A DNA stretch of 64,000 bases from an uncultured Acetatifactor sp. (GTDB taxonomy: Bacteria; Bacillota; Clostridia; Lachnospirales; Lachnospiraceae): the NCBI GenBank assembly GCA_910577665.1, contig CAJTOJ010000003.1:1-64000 (forward strand), read 5' to 3'. A program made the position numbers and the translations under genes. Each line of letters starts with the position of its first letter. Position 1 is the stretch's first letter. The notes under the pieces were generated by a model that was not told where the DNA came from, ran no database searches, and worked only from the letters and a program-made list of their open reading frames with translations. Below, piece by piece: positions 9,496 through 18,976 of this stretch.

Positions 9496-10548
9496 TCACT
9501 GGAAGGTTATCCACTTCCCTGCCACAGGCACCTTTCCTGCAATCCAGCCCAGGGACATGGCAACTGCAAAGATTCCAACTGTCATAACCGGGATAGATAT
9601 CACAACCGGATATGCAGTCACCTTGATTCCCAACAGATTCAGTTTCTCTATAAAAAAGGGATGTGCCATATATACAAAAAACGAACATTTTGCCATAGCC
9701 GGCACCCATTTTCCATCTGCTATCTTTCGAGGCAGACGCACATGTTTAAAAAATACAAAAACAGCAATACTGAAAAACAGCACATTCAAATTGCTTGGCA
9801 AAAGCCAGTGGTCATCATAAGTAGCGCTTGTCCTGCAATCTGATATGGTCTTCACCATGGTGAACACAAGACTTCCCGCTCCAAGTATATAGAGCAGATA
9901 TCTCCCTGCTCTGGGAATATCCATTCTGGACAGATAATATCCTCCCAGAAAATAGCCAATATATCCTGTCAATAAATACATATGCATATTCGTTACTGTA
10001 GCCAGCAGCATGCCCCCACCCACATTGGGCAGTATTGTCACTATCCCGAAACGGACAATTACCCATAATAGCAGAAAATATCCCAGAATCCGGATATCTT
10101 CACAAACCTTCCGCAATACAGGGAGCAGCAGATAGAAACCGAACAGATCCCATAGGAACCACATATGTCCATGTCCCATAATCAGTCTGCTTACTGCGTC
10201 AGACCACATTTCATGGCTCACACTTCCCCATCCGTACTTAAAACCATGGAACAGGACACTCTGAAAAGCATAAAACAATGACCAGATGAAAAACCCGCCA
10301 GCCAGCTTTACCAGTTTCATTGCCCATTTCCCTGGAATAAATTCCTTCTCTGGATCCAAAAGGAAAAGACCACTCAGCATGAAAAACACCGGCACACCAA
10401 ATCTTGTAAAGCTATTATATATTGTCATAACAGCAAAATCCCATCCATTTATGTCCACCGAATACCAATAACTACTGGAGACATGTAATAAAACAATCGA
10501 AAAACATGCTACAATACGTAATAAATCATATTTTGCTACTCTCCTCAT
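9496..10548 (-). CDS. Acyltransferase family 3 membrane protein (OatA/WecH-like)
   Basis: This is a roughly 350-residue polytopic protein. It starts with RRVAKYDLLRIVACFSIV, the first helix of acyltransferase_3 proteins with the RxxxxDxLR-type motif. About ten hydrophobic helices follow, including FFIWSLFYAF and a GHMWFLWDLFGFYLLLP loop with a conserved histidine. Family members acetylate or acylate cell-surface sugars or peptidoglycan. The ATG at 10548 is preferred because homology begins there; the open frame extends to 10665 but the extra residues look non-coding. The ribosome binding site is weak. It appears to stand alone, downstream of pnp. The acceptor is unknown. Confidence 0.82.
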   Translation of the reverse strand: MRRVAKYDLLRIVACFSIVLLHVSSSYWYSVDINGWDFAVMTIYNSFTRFGVPVFFMLSGLFLLDPEKEFIPGKWAMKLVKLAGGFFIWSLFYAFQSVLFHGFKYGWGSVSHEMWSDAVSRLIMGHGHMWFLWDLFGFYLLLPVLRKVCEDIRILGYFLLLWVIVRFGIVTILPNVGGGMLLATVTNMHMYLLTGYIGYFLGGYYLSRMDIPRAGRYLLYILGAGSLVFTMVKTISDCRTSATYDDHWLLPSNLNVLFFSIAVFVFFKHVRLPRKIADGKWVPAMAKCSFFVYMAHPFFIEKLNLLGIKVTAYPVVISIPVMTVGIFAVAMSLGWIAGKVPVAGKWITFQ

Positions 10549-10723
10549 TCCCTGCCCCCACTTTATCATTCTACAGAAAACTCGCCTTACTTCGCCGCAT
10601 ATGACAGAATCCCCTGCCGCCCTGTTAAGGTGCACCGGAACATACATTACTGTAGTATCCAGCACATTCCAAAACGGCCAGGGGATTCCAAATACTTTAT
10701 CTCATGCTACAACAAACCTGTCT

Positions 10724-12814
10724 TTATTTCTGGGCTACATCTTTCATGGAGAAACTGATCCTGCCCATCTTATCCTTGCCAAGGCACACTACATTGACCA
10801 CATCCCCCAGGGTCAGCACATCCTCCACCCGGTTGATCCTCTCCCTGGCAATCTTGGAGATATGCACCATGCCTTCCTTGCCCGGTGCGAACTCCAGGAA
10901 GGCACCGAACTCCTTGATGCTCACCACTTTCCCCCTGAAGATCTGGCCGGCCTCAAAGTCTGTGACAATGATCTTCACCATATCCTCAGCCTTGGCCATC
11001 ATCTCCTTGTCCGTGCCGCAGATGGATACCATACCATCATCGGTGATGTCGATCTTCACACCGGTACGTGCAATGATCTCGTTGATGGTCTTGCCCCTCT
11101 GGCCCACCACATCACCGATCCGCTCCGGATCAATCTGGAGGGAAATGATTTTAGGTGCATAAGGCCCTACTTCCGGTCTGGGTGCCGCAATGGCAGGCTT
11201 CATGCAATTGTCCATGATAAACAGCCTTGCCTCCCGGCACCTTGCAATGGCACCTTCCACAATGGGTCTTGTCAAGCCATGGATCTTAATATCCATCTGG
11301 ATGGCCGTGATCCCCTCCGTGGTACCTGTCACCTTGAAGTCCATATCTCCGAAGAAGTCTTCCAGTCCCTGGATATCCGTCAGCAACACAAACTCATCGT
11401 CTGTCTCTCCGGTCACAAGGCCGCAGGAGATACCTGCCACCATCTTCTTCAAGGGCACACCTGCCGCCATCAGGGACATGCAGGACGCACAGGTGGAAGC
11501 CATGGAGGTGGAACCGTTGGACTCGAAGGTCTCGGACACGGTACGGATGGCATAGGGGAACTCCTCCTCGCTGGGCAGTACTGGAACCAGGGCACGCTCT
11601 GCCAGGGCGCCATGGCCGATCTCCCTTCTTCCCGGTCCTCTGGAAGGTTTGGTCTCCCCTACGGAGTAGGAAGGGAAATTATAATGGTGCATATACCGCT
11701 TGCTCACCTCATTCTCATCCAGTCCGTCAATCTTCTGCTGTTCGGAGAGAGGTGCCAGGGTACATACATTACAGATCTGGGTCTGGCCCCTGGTGAACAT
11801 GGCAGAGCCATGGACCCTGGGAATGATGTCCACCTCAGCTGCCAGAGGACGGATCTGGGTGATATCGCGTCCATCCGGACGCTTGTGGTCCTTCAAGATC
11901 ATCTTGCGCACTGTCTTCTTCTCATACTGGTAGACAGCTTCCCCAAGCACAGGCAGCCAGTCCTCTTTCTCAGCAAAGGCTTCGGTAAGTTTCTCCGTGA
12001 CCACACGGATATTCTCTTCCCTGGTCTGCTTGTCATCGGTGAACACTGCCCTCTCCATCTCTTCCGGGGGCACAATTTCCTTCATGGCCCGGAACATCTC
12101 CTCCGGAATGGCACAGCTGGTATAACTGTGCTTGGCCTTCCCCATCTCCGCCACAATCCTGTCAATGAAGGCGATAATGGTCTGATTGATCTCATGGGCC
12201 TTGTAAATCGCTTCCAGCATCTGTGCCTCGGGCACTTCATTGGCACCAGCCTCAATCATGATGACCTTCTCCCTGGTGGAAGCCACCGTCAGATTCAGAT
12301 CCCCCTTCTTCCACTGCTCCTGGGAAGGGTTCACGATCAGCTCCCCGTCTATCATCCCGATCTGGGTCATGGCACAGGGACCGTCAAAGGGAATATCCGA
12401 AACACAGGTGGCAATGGCGGCACCGATCATGGCCACCAGCTCCGGACGACACTCCGGATCCACACTCATCACCAGATTGTTCAATGTCACATCATTGCGG
12501 TAGTCCTTGGGAAACAGGGGACGCATGGGTCTGTCAATGACACGGCTGGTCAGGACTGCATTCTCGCTGGCTTTACCCTCTCTCTTGTTAAAGCCGCCAG
12601 GAATCTTGCCCACTGCATAAAGCTTCTCCTCATACTCCACACTCAAAGGGAAAAAGTCAATTCCCTCCCTGGGCTTCTCGCTTGCCGTGGCAGTACAGAG
12701 CACCGTTGTGTCCCCGTAATGCATAAAAGCACAGCCGTTGGCCTGCTTGCCCACACGTCCGATATCCACCTTAAGTGGACGTCCACCCAGTTCCATCTCA
12801 TAAGTCTTGTACAT
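10724..12814 (-). CDS. pnp: Polyribonucleotide nucleotidyltransferase (PNPase)
   Basis: The 696-residue product has the full PNPase layout. Two RNase PH domains come first (the second contains FESNGSTSMASTCASCM and the GLVTGETDDEFVLLTDIQG catalytic region). A KH domain (RIGDVVGQRGKTINEIIA, about residue 560) and a C-terminal S1 domain (FRGKVVSIKEFGAFLEFAPG) follow. It degrades RNA 3' to 5' using phosphate. The ATG at 12814 follows GGAGGAAAAAT; eight upstream in-frame residues are not part of the family. It lies directly after rpsO, the usual gene order in bacteria. Confidence 0.97.
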   Translation of the reverse strand: MYKTYEMELGGRPLKVDIGRVGKQANGCAFMHYGDTTVLCTATASEKPREGIDFFPLSVEYEEKLYAVGKIPGGFNKREGKASENAVLTSRVIDRPMRPLFPKDYRNDVTLNNLVMSVDPECRPELVAMIGAAIATCVSDIPFDGPCAMTQIGMIDGELIVNPSQEQWKKGDLNLTVASTREKVIMIEAGANEVPEAQMLEAIYKAHEINQTIIAFIDRIVAEMGKAKHSYTSCAIPEEMFRAMKEIVPPEEMERAVFTDDKQTREENIRVVTEKLTEAFAEKEDWLPVLGEAVYQYEKKTVRKMILKDHKRPDGRDITQIRPLAAEVDIIPRVHGSAMFTRGQTQICNVCTLAPLSEQQKIDGLDENEVSKRYMHHYNFPSYSVGETKPSRGPGRREIGHGALAERALVPVLPSEEEFPYAIRTVSETFESNGSTSMASTCASCMSLMAAGVPLKKMVAGISCGLVTGETDDEFVLLTDIQGLEDFFGDMDFKVTGTTEGITAIQMDIKIHGLTRPIVEGAIARCREARLFIMDNCMKPAIAAPRPEVGPYAPKIISLQIDPERIGDVVGQRGKTINEIIARTGVKIDITDDGMVSICGTDKEMMAKAEDMVKIIVTDFEAGQIFRGKVVSIKEFGAFLEFAPGKEGMVHISKIARERINRVEDVLTLGDVVNVVCLGKDKMGRISFSMKDVAQK

Positions 12815-12973
12815 ATTTTTCCTCCATTCCACCGCCACAGCGGCAATCTGTCTCCGGAACAGAAGACACCGAAACTACTGAAAAACGCATGCCCTGCCTG
12901 CATACCCTTTTCAGCGGTCTCGGGCTTCCTTCTGCCCCGCAGGTCTCCTTTTACCTTTCTTTTTTCAGACAAC

Positions 12974-13007
12974 AAGCGGAGGTGCCGCAAAACGGCCATC
13001 TCCGCTT
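12974..13007 (-). other. rpsO-pnp intercistronic hairpin
   Basis: On the transcribed strand AAGCGGAG and TGGCCG pair with CGGCA and CTCCGCTT around a TTTT loop. It starts about 10 bases after the rpsO stop. The following TTGTTGTCTG is not a strong T-run, so read-through into pnp is expected. A structured rpsO-pnp junction is an RNase processing site in well-studied bacteria; that role here is an inference. Confidence 0.65.
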
Positions 13008-13017
13008 CTTTTCCAGA

Positions 13018-13284
13018 CTATTTTCTAAGACCGAGCCTCTCGATCAGGGAACGGTATCTCTCGATATCCTTCTTCTTCAAGTAAGCCAGCAGCCCTCGTC
13101 TCTGGCCTACCATCTTCAACATGCCCCTGCGGGAATGATGATCCTTGGGATTCTCCTTCAGATGGTCGGTCAGTTCCTGGATCCTTGCAGTCAAGACTGC
13201 CACCTGTACCTCCGGGGAGCCGGTGTCACCAGGTGTCCTGGCATACTCGTTCATAATAGCTGTCTTTTTTTCCTTAGAAATCAT
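13018..13284 (-). CDS. rpsO: 30S ribosomal protein S15
   Basis: This 88-residue protein matches S15 throughout: GSPEVQVAVLTARIQELTDH, then the DHHSRRGMLKMVGQRRGLL segment that contacts 16S rRNA, and the IERLGLRK end. It helps assemble the central domain of the small subunit. The ATG follows AAGGAGGAAAGAAA. Its own promoter can be read upstream, with an untranslated leader of about 80 bases in which S15 autoregulation would be expected. Confidence 0.97.
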   Translation of the reverse strand: MISKEKKTAIMNEYARTPGDTGSPEVQVAVLTARIQELTDHLKENPKDHHSRRGMLKMVGQRRGLLAYLKKKDIERYRSLIERLGLRK

Positions 13285-13373
13285 TTTCTTTCCTCCTTAC
13301 TCTTAAAACCGCCTGATACTAAGACCGGGTCGGAGCATCCCTGGTCTGGGCATCGGCTGAATTGTCCTTAAGT

Positions 13374-13402
13374 ATGGTAACATATCCCTGCGGAAATGTA
13401 AA
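13374..13402 (-). promoter_or_regulatory. Probable promoter of rpsO-pnp
   Basis: On the minus strand TTTACA (13397-13402) and TACCAT (13374-13379) are separated by 17 bases. It sits between the end of the NlpC/P60 gene and rpsO, leaving a leader of about 80 bases. The -10 matches consensus at only four of six positions. Confidence 0.55.
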
Positions 13403-13405
13403 CCC

Positions 13406-14455
13406 TTAATCCTGCAATATCTTCACACATTTCACGGGAGTGCGGTAATTGTATTTGCTGATCTTGATTCCTGTGGTGGGGGAGCTGGCGTGGATCACCT
13501 GCCCGCCACCGATATAGATGGCCACATGGTTGATGGTGCCTCTGCTGTTCCCATAGAACACCAGATCCCCGGGCTGTAAGTCCCCTGCCGCAATCTTCGT
13601 ACCTGCATTGGCCTGGGAGCCGGAATGATGGCTTAGGGACACACCGAACTTCTTGAACACACTGAGTACGAACCCGGAACAGTCAGCACCCTTGGTAAGG
13701 CTGGTACCGCCGTACACATATGGATTCCCCAGAAACTGCTTGGCATACTCCACAAGCTCCACCCTGACATCGGACACTCCTTGTCCATAGAGCAGTTCTG
13801 TCATGGTGATCGCTGTATCCAGCTTGTCCTCTATGGTCACGTATTCGGAGGAAATATAGGCCTCCTCCCCGTCAATGGACACCTTCACCCAGCCGTCCAC
13901 CGTCTCTACATATTCCAGCTCCTCACCTTCCGGCACCTGGGTCAGAATGGCACCATCCAGGCCTGGCTGCTCCCGCACATTCAAACCGTCCGTGTTCGCC
14001 ACAGCCACAGTGCGCACCAGACTACCTGCCGCCAGCTTCGCATCTGGTCCTGTAAACAGATATTCCAGACTCACATATCCTTCCACTTCCCCGGATTTGA
14101 TGTGCGCCCAGCCATCTGCTGACTCTAGCACCTCACAGGCAGAGTTCTTGGGCATCTTGCCCACCAGCTTACCCTCTGTGGAGGGTTGCTCCCGTACATT
14201 CAGATTACCGCTGTCCACATTGGCAATGCCAATGTTGGTATACCCCCAGGCGGCCCCTTCCGCCTGCCTGGCGGCCTCCAGGTATTCCTCTTCGGAACGG
14301 CCCGAAGAGACCAGCAGGGAAGCCACCCCGGCAGTCTGTAGCACACTGTCCGTGCTGCCTGCTGCAAATGCTTCCAAGGGTGTGGCCAGGGCCAGGCAGC
14401 ATACCAGCCCGGCACAGATGCCTATATACTTTTTATGCTTGTTCAAATATCTCAT
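13406..14455 (-). CDS. Secreted SH3b-NlpC/P60 peptidoglycan endopeptidase
   Basis: The 349-residue product begins with a signal peptide (basic MRYLNKHKKY, hydrophobic core to about residue 32 ending in an A-F-A-A site). Two bacterial SH3 domains follow at about 75-135 (SGNLNVREQPSTEGKLVGKM) and 150-205 (DGLNVREQPGLDGAILTQV). The C-terminal NlpC/P60 domain (about 230-349) shows catalytic Cys in GADCSGFV, His in GTINHVAIYIG and the third polar residue in GQVIHASS. Such enzymes cut gamma-D-Glu-diamino acid bonds in wall peptides. It has its own strong promoter and is followed by rpsO. Confidence 0.94.
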   Translation of the reverse strand: MRYLNKHKKYIGICAGLVCCLALATPLEAFAAGSTDSVLQTAGVASLLVSSGRSEEEYLEAARQAEGAAWGYTNIGIANVDSGNLNVREQPSTEGKLVGKMPKNSACEVLESADGWAHIKSGEVEGYVSLEYLFTGPDAKLAAGSLVRTVAVANTDGLNVREQPGLDGAILTQVPEGEELEYVETVDGWVKVSIDGEEAYISSEYVTIEDKLDTAITMTELLYGQGVSDVRVELVEYAKQFLGNPYVYGGTSLTKGADCSGFVLSVFKKFGVSLSHHSGSQANAGTKIAAGDLQPGDLVFYGNSRGTINHVAIYIGGGQVIHASSPTTGIKISKYNYRTPVKCVKILQD

Positions 14456-14532
14456 GAATTCTGTCCTCTGTATTTTTCAAAGATGAAATGTTCATTACAA
14501 ATATATTACAATTTTGTTACGCCACGTATCAA

Positions 14533-14561
14533 ATTATACATACTTTCCCATCTCCTGTCAA
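14533..14561 (-). promoter_or_regulatory. Perfect-consensus promoter of the NlpC/P60 gene
   Basis: On the minus strand TTGACA (14556-14561) and TATAAT (14533-14538) are exactly 17 bases apart. Two TTGTAAT copies lie in the AT-rich stretch downstream, before the coding start at 14455. It reads as a vegetative sigma-A promoter. Confidence 0.85.
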
Positions 14562-14578
14562 CAGCTAACAGATATTTC

Positions 14579-14616
14579 CAAAAAAATATGGCAGGCCATA
14601 CAAAACGCCCGCCATA
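14579..14616 (-). terminator. Rho-independent terminator of the Na/Pi cotransporter gene
   Basis: On the minus strand TATGGCGGGC pairs with GGCCTGCCATA around a short loop (14587-14616), followed by a run of seven T. It lies about 20 bases after the stop codon at 14634. Confidence 0.9.
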
Positions 14617-14633
14617 CAATTCTTTATCTAGTT

Positions 14634-16277
14634 CTACTCCGCTTCCGCCTCTTTCTCTGCCACCACAATGGCAAAGGCTATGTTGGTGGCATGATCAGCC
14701 ACCCGCTCTAAGCCTGACACAATATCCGAGAAAATCATACCGCCCTCTGCCGTACATTCTCCCTTGGTCAGCCGCTCCACATGCTTCTTCTGGAGCTTCT
14801 TCTCCATGACATCCACCTTGTCTTCTAAGGTGATCACCTCCTGCATGTGGCTCTCATCACTCTTGGCAAACATGTCAATGGAATACTGGATAATCTTGTT
14901 CACCATATCCAGCATCTCTCCCAGCTCATGGGTGGCATCCGGGCTGAAGAAAGCTCCTGTCTCCTTCCGCTGTCTGGCAGCATCTGCCACATTCTCCGCA
15001 TGGTCTCCGATCCGCTCGATATCATTCACTACATGGAACAGGGCACCCAGGCTCTTCAAGTCTTCAATGGGCAGGGTGGTCTGGTTGATCTTCACCAGAT
15101 AATCGGTGATGGCATGATTCAGGAAGTTGATATTCTTCTCCACCTCATACACTTCCTCAATGTCTTCATCGTCCAGGGTGATCAGCGCATTCATGGCCCG
15201 GTTCAGGTTCTCATTGGCCAGGGATGCCATACGCTCTAACTCCTTGATCACCTCCACCACAGCGGTAGCCGGGTTAAATACCACCTTCTCCCCGATGTAT
15301 TTCAGCTGATAGCTCTCCCTGTAACTGACCTTCTTGTCCTCTCCAGGCACACACAGAATAGAGAGCTTTACAATCCAGTTGGAGAAGGGAAACAGTACAA
15401 TCACCTGGAAAATCTTAATCATGGTGTGGGCATTTGCCACAAAACGTCCGTTGTCAGCGGATACAGACCAGATCAGCTTCATCACCGGCTCCTGTGCCAC
15501 GAACAGGAGCACATACAGCACCAGGGTACCGATCACATTGAACCAGAAGTGGATCAGTGCAGCCCGCTTGGCATCTTTCTTGCCCGCCAGGGAAGCCAGC
15601 ATTGCCGTGGTACAGGCGCCGATGTTACACCCCAGTATGATATAGAGGGTAATCGGCAGGGACAGCAGATCCTGGTTGGCCAGAAGCAGTACAATGCTCA
15701 CTGTCACCGAGGAACTCTGGATCACAGAAGTCAGCACCAGACCTACCAGGGTAGCCATCAGGGGATTTCGCAGGGAACTTAACAGTTCCACAACCTCAGG
15801 GACCTCCCGCATACTGGCCATGGAGCCGGACATGGTGCTCAAGCCCAGGAAGAGGACGCCAAACCCGATGATGATCTCCGCAAACTGCTTCACCTTCTCG
15901 TTCTTACAGAACATGACCACCAGGACACCACTGAGCAATATCACGGGTGCATATGCTGACAGGTTGAAAGAGACAAGCTGGGAAGTGATAGTGGTACCGA
16001 TGTTGGCACCGAAGATCACCCCTGCTGCCTGGTACAGGTTCATCAGTCCCGCATTTACAAAGCTGACCACCATGGCTGTACAGGCCGAAGAAGACTGTAT
16101 GATCCCGGTAAACACGATGCCCACCAGCATCCCCGAGAAACGGTTGGTAGTAAAGATCTCCAGGATCCGGCGCAGCTTTGCCCCTGCCACCTTCTCAATG
16201 GAATCACTCATGACACGCATGCCGAACAGGAACAGCCCTAATCCTCCGGCCATTGATAATAGGATAGTTGCATTCAT
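14634..16277 (-). CDS. Na/Pi cotransporter family protein with C-terminal PhoU-like domain
   Basis: This is a 547-residue protein. The first 300 residues are membrane helices with two inverted Na/Pi repeats; the paired signatures are GIIQSSSACTAMVVSF (about residue 60) and TSVIQSSSVTVSIV (about residue 165), where QSSS is the family hallmark. A PhoU-like helical domain follows at about 340-545 (EDKVDVMEKKLQKKHVERL). By family it moves phosphate, probably with sodium, across the membrane; some relatives serve signalling roles. It starts 24 bases downstream of a MITE-like element, which therefore lies in its leader, and ends at a terminator. Confidence 0.93.
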   Translation of the reverse strand: MNATILLSMAGGLGLFLFGMRVMSDSIEKVAGAKLRRILEIFTTNRFSGMLVGIVFTGIIQSSSACTAMVVSFVNAGLMNLYQAAGVIFGANIGTTITSQLVSFNLSAYAPVILLSGVLVVMFCKNEKVKQFAEIIIGFGVLFLGLSTMSGSMASMREVPEVVELLSSLRNPLMATLVGLVLTSVIQSSSVTVSIVLLLANQDLLSLPITLYIILGCNIGACTTAMLASLAGKKDAKRAALIHFWFNVIGTLVLYVLLFVAQEPVMKLIWSVSADNGRFVANAHTMIKIFQVIVLFPFSNWIVKLSILCVPGEDKKVSYRESYQLKYIGEKVVFNPATAVVEVIKELERMASLANENLNRAMNALITLDDEDIEEVYEVEKNINFLNHAITDYLVKINQTTLPIEDLKSLGALFHVVNDIERIGDHAENVADAARQRKETGAFFSPDATHELGEMLDMVNKIIQYSIDMFAKSDESHMQEVITLEDKVDVMEKKLQKKHVERLTKGECTAEGGMIFSDIVSGLERVADHATNIAFAIVVAEKEAEAE

Positions 16278-16300
16278 CAGACTTTCCCTTCCACAATCCC

Positions 16301-16462
16301 TAGAGCGTGTTTAAAATTCATTCCCGCCATCTGCCGCGGTAGACCGCATTCCCACATTTGCGGTATATTGGGCCCTCGTTCGGGCAATCATCTGTAAGAT
16401 GATTTTATCTCCCACAAATTGTGACGCACATCTGTCAGAAAGCAATTTTCAAACACGCTCTA
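16301..16462 (-). mobile_element. MITE-like element with 17-18 bp terminal inverted repeats
   Basis: The ends read TAGAGCGTGTTTAAAATT on the left (16301-16318) and, as reverse complement of the right end (16445-16462), TAGAGCGTGTTTGAAAATT, so they match except for a small indel. The element is bounded by TA on both sides, which would fit a Tc1/mariner or IS630-type target duplication. Inside are shorter inverted repeats (GCGGTAGACCGC, ATCATCTGTAAGATGAT). No open reading frame is present. The remainder of the gap (16463-16584) is AT-rich with no gene seen. No second copy lies in this window. Confidence 0.75.
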
Positions 16463-16584
16463 ATATGAAACACACAGCCGCACATCCTTTGCGACTGTTT
16501 CAGACAGATAACAAGCTCATTCTACGGGAAAAGCCAAAAAGATACAATAGAAAATTCACAAATTGTTCATGATTTTTTTAAAAT

Positions 16585-17493
16585 TTAGTTCCTACCCGCC
16601 GCTATATCCGCCTGGAGCTGTTTCCGCAATGCTTCCACATCCGCAAAATGCTGCTCCGGCCGACGGAAGGAACACAGGTATACCTCGATATCCTGGCCGT
16701 AGATGTCCTCCTGGAAGTCATACAGGTAAGATTCCACTCCCATCCTGTGTCTGTCCGTAACCGTGGGCTTGTATCCCACATTTGTAATGGCCCGGTACAG
16801 TTTCCCTTTGTAGCGGACCCTGGAAAAGTAGACGCCGCATGGAGGCAGGAGCTTGTTAGGCGGAGGTTCTATATTCACGGTAGGGAATCCCAGTGTCCTG
16901 CCGATCCGGTTTCCCCTTACCACCTTCCCTGCAACCAGATATGGCTCCCCCAGCAGCTTCTCCACTGCTTCCATATGCCCAGCCTCCACATAGCGCCGCA
17001 CCAGGGTGGAGCTGACCTCCTCCCCCTCCAGGCAGATCTTGTCTATGGTCTCCACCGCAAATCCAAACTCCGGTGCCAGCTTTTTCAGCAGGGCTGCATT
17101 TCCCCGTCCTCCGTTTCCGAAGGACAGGTCATGTCCTGCCGCCAGGAACCGGACATGCATCTCCCCTGCCAGTACGTCCCGGACAAAGACCTCCGGCAGC
17201 ATGGCGGCGGTCTCCCCATTCAAGGGGAATTCAATGAAAATATCCACCCCCATCCGCTTGAAAAGCAGCCTTTTCTCCGCTCTTGTGGTCAGCTCCCTGC
17301 CGTCAGAATATCCAAAGAGTACCGCCGGAGCAGGATCAAAGGTAAACACACAGGACGCCAGCCCCTGTTCCTTCCGGTTAAGGATCTCCTCCAGAAGCCT
17401 TCTGTGGCCGATATGTACCCCGTCAAACTTACCAATGGCAGCCGCCGTCTTTGTATTCAGGTGAAATTCTACCGTGTTTTCAATGATCTCCAC
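16585..17493 (-). CDS. ribF: Bifunctional riboflavin kinase / FAD synthetase
   Basis: The 302-residue product has an N-terminal FMN adenylyltransferase domain (GKFDGVHIGHRRLL around residue 22 holds the HxGH-type nucleotide motif; SSTLVRRYVEAG about 160). The C-terminal flavokinase domain shows GNRIGRTLGFPTVNIEPP (about 198), which binds ATP and riboflavin. It makes FMN, then FAD, in the cytosol. In many Firmicutes ribF directly follows truB in the nusA-infB cluster; here one gene is interposed. The ATG at 17493 begins the recognisable domain. Confidence 0.96.
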   Translation of the reverse strand: MEIIENTVEFHLNTKTAAAIGKFDGVHIGHRRLLEEILNRKEQGLASCVFTFDPAPAVLFGYSDGRELTTRAEKRLLFKRMGVDIFIEFPLNGETAAMLPEVFVRDVLAGEMHVRFLAAGHDLSFGNGGRGNAALLKKLAPEFGFAVETIDKICLEGEEVSSTLVRRYVEAGHMEAVEKLLGEPYLVAGKVVRGNRIGRTLGFPTVNIEPPPNKLLPPCGVYFSRVRYKGKLYRAITNVGYKPTVTDRHRMGVESYLYDFQEDIYGQDIEVYLCSFRRPEQHFADVEALRKQLQADIAAGRN

Positions 17494-17586
17494 GTGTCAT
17501 CCCGCTTTCTATGTTCTCCATACGCATTGCCGTCCCCATGCCACAAAATGCTGCAAGACAGCACCTACCGCAGGAAAAGGCCATAC

Positions 17587-18867
17587 TTATTCCAACATCA
17601 TCTTGATAATCTCTTTGTCTGTCTGATGCATACCCACCTTCCCGATATATCCCACACAGCTGATGGTCTCCCCGGCATCCTCCTTCAGAATACCGGTATA
17701 AGCCTCATACTCCTTGTTCTCCATGGCCAGGTAATGGGCCATCATGGAGGCATCCAGACTGGACGCAATCTTGGCCGCGCAGGAAATCTTGGCGCCATCG
17801 CAGATGATCCCGGGTATGTTGGCCAGAGTGTTGTCGATGGTGGCCTTGATCTGCCCGATGGTACCGCCTGTCATATAGGTGATAGCTGCCGCCGAGGCAC
17901 AGGAAGCCGACACCGCACCGCAAAAGGCGGACAGTTTCCCGATAAATTCCTTCTGATAGATGGTCAGAAGGCCGGAGAAAGCCAGTGCCCGGTAGAGTTT
18001 TTCAGTGGGAATATTCTTCTCTCTGGCATAGATGACCACCGGTACAGAAGAGGCGATGCCCTGGTTGCCGCTGCCCGAATTGATGATCACAGGCATATCA
18101 CAGCCACCCATACGGGCCTCGGACGCAGCCGCTGCATAGGCTTTCATACGGGTGACAATGCCATCCGCATAAGACTGACGGATCACCCGGCCTATACCCA
18201 GTCCATAGTCCCCCGAGATCCCTTCATAGGCAATGTCCATGTTATACCGGATCTGCCGCTCAAAAATGTCCCGGATCTGCGAAAGCTCCACTTCATCGGC
18301 AAAAGCCTTGATGGTGTCTAAGGAAAGCCCCTGGCGGTCTGTGGCATACCCTTTTTCTGCCTGCTTTTGCTCCTTTGTAAAGACTACCTGTCCATCTTTT
18401 ACAATGGAGACAATGTTGGTGTGGGTGTGGCGCACCTCCACCTCCGCCACATGTCCGCCTCCGGACAATTCTATGATAAAGTGCAGGGGAATCTCCGAAT
18501 CCAGGAATTCCACGCTGCAACAGTTCTTCTGAAGCAGCTGACTGGTGCGCATCCGCCCTCTGTCATCCACCATCTCCAGCACTTCCATGCCCGCTGCGGC
18601 ATTTCCTGCCACACTGCCCAGAATACAGGCTGCCTCAATGCCTGTGAGTCCTCCGGAATTGGGAATGGTGACGCAGCGTACATTCTTGATCATATTCCCG
18701 GAACACCGTGCCGTGATTTTCTCCGGCTCACAGCCTAACACCTCCCGCCCCCTGGCAGAGGCATAGGCAAGTGCTATAGGTTCCGTACACCCCATGGCCG
18801 GAACCAGTTCTTCCTGTAAGATCCTGATAAATTCTTCCTGTAGTGTATGTGTCAACATATCTGTCAC
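17587..18867 (-). CDS. cyuA: L-cysteine desulfidase / L-serine dehydratase alpha-like protein (UPF0597, CyuA family)
   Basis: This is a 426-residue cytosolic protein. The N-terminal AMGCTEPIALAYA carries the first conserved cysteine; SGNMIKN and GSGNQGIASSVPV follow, with further conserved cysteines near the C-terminus (DGAKISCAAKIA). These are the proposed [4Fe-4S] ligands of the family, whose characterised members release sulfide and ammonia from cysteine. The GTG at 18867 is favoured because AAGGA lies at a proper distance; the next ATG is three codons on. It sits between truB and ribF, breaking the common order. Function at substrate level is inferred from family only. Confidence 0.85.
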   Translation of the reverse strand: MTDMLTHTLQEEFIRILQEELVPAMGCTEPIALAYASARGREVLGCEPEKITARCSGNMIKNVRCVTIPNSGGLTGIEAACILGSVAGNAAAGMEVLEMVDDRGRMRTSQLLQKNCCSVEFLDSEIPLHFIIELSGGGHVAEVEVRHTHTNIVSIVKDGQVVFTKEQKQAEKGYATDRQGLSLDTIKAFADEVELSQIRDIFERQIRYNMDIAYEGISGDYGLGIGRVIRQSYADGIVTRMKAYAAAASEARMGGCDMPVIINSGSGNQGIASSVPVVIYAREKNIPTEKLYRALAFSGLLTIYQKEFIGKLSAFCGAVSASCASAAAITYMTGGTIGQIKATIDNTLANIPGIICDGAKISCAAKIASSLDASMMAHYLAMENKEYEAYTGILKEDAGETISCVGYIGKVGMHQTDKEIIKMMLE

Positions 18868-18976
18868 CGTATTTTTCCTTTTTTAGTATAATCCGCCCTA
18901 ATTGCCCGTATGTTTGGCGCAGGATATATTTTCAGTCTGCAAGGCGGCTGAACGAGTCGATGCGGTGGGCTTCTGT

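Noticed and set aside
10601..13084. An 827-codon open frame on the + strand opposite pnp
   Set aside because: It is antisense to a highly conserved gene and to rpsO-pnp leader sequence, has no ribosome binding site or domain, and arises from codon bias of the real gene.
16301..16462. Complete insertion sequence
   Set aside because: Inverted ends are present but the inside is only about 126 bases and has no transposase.
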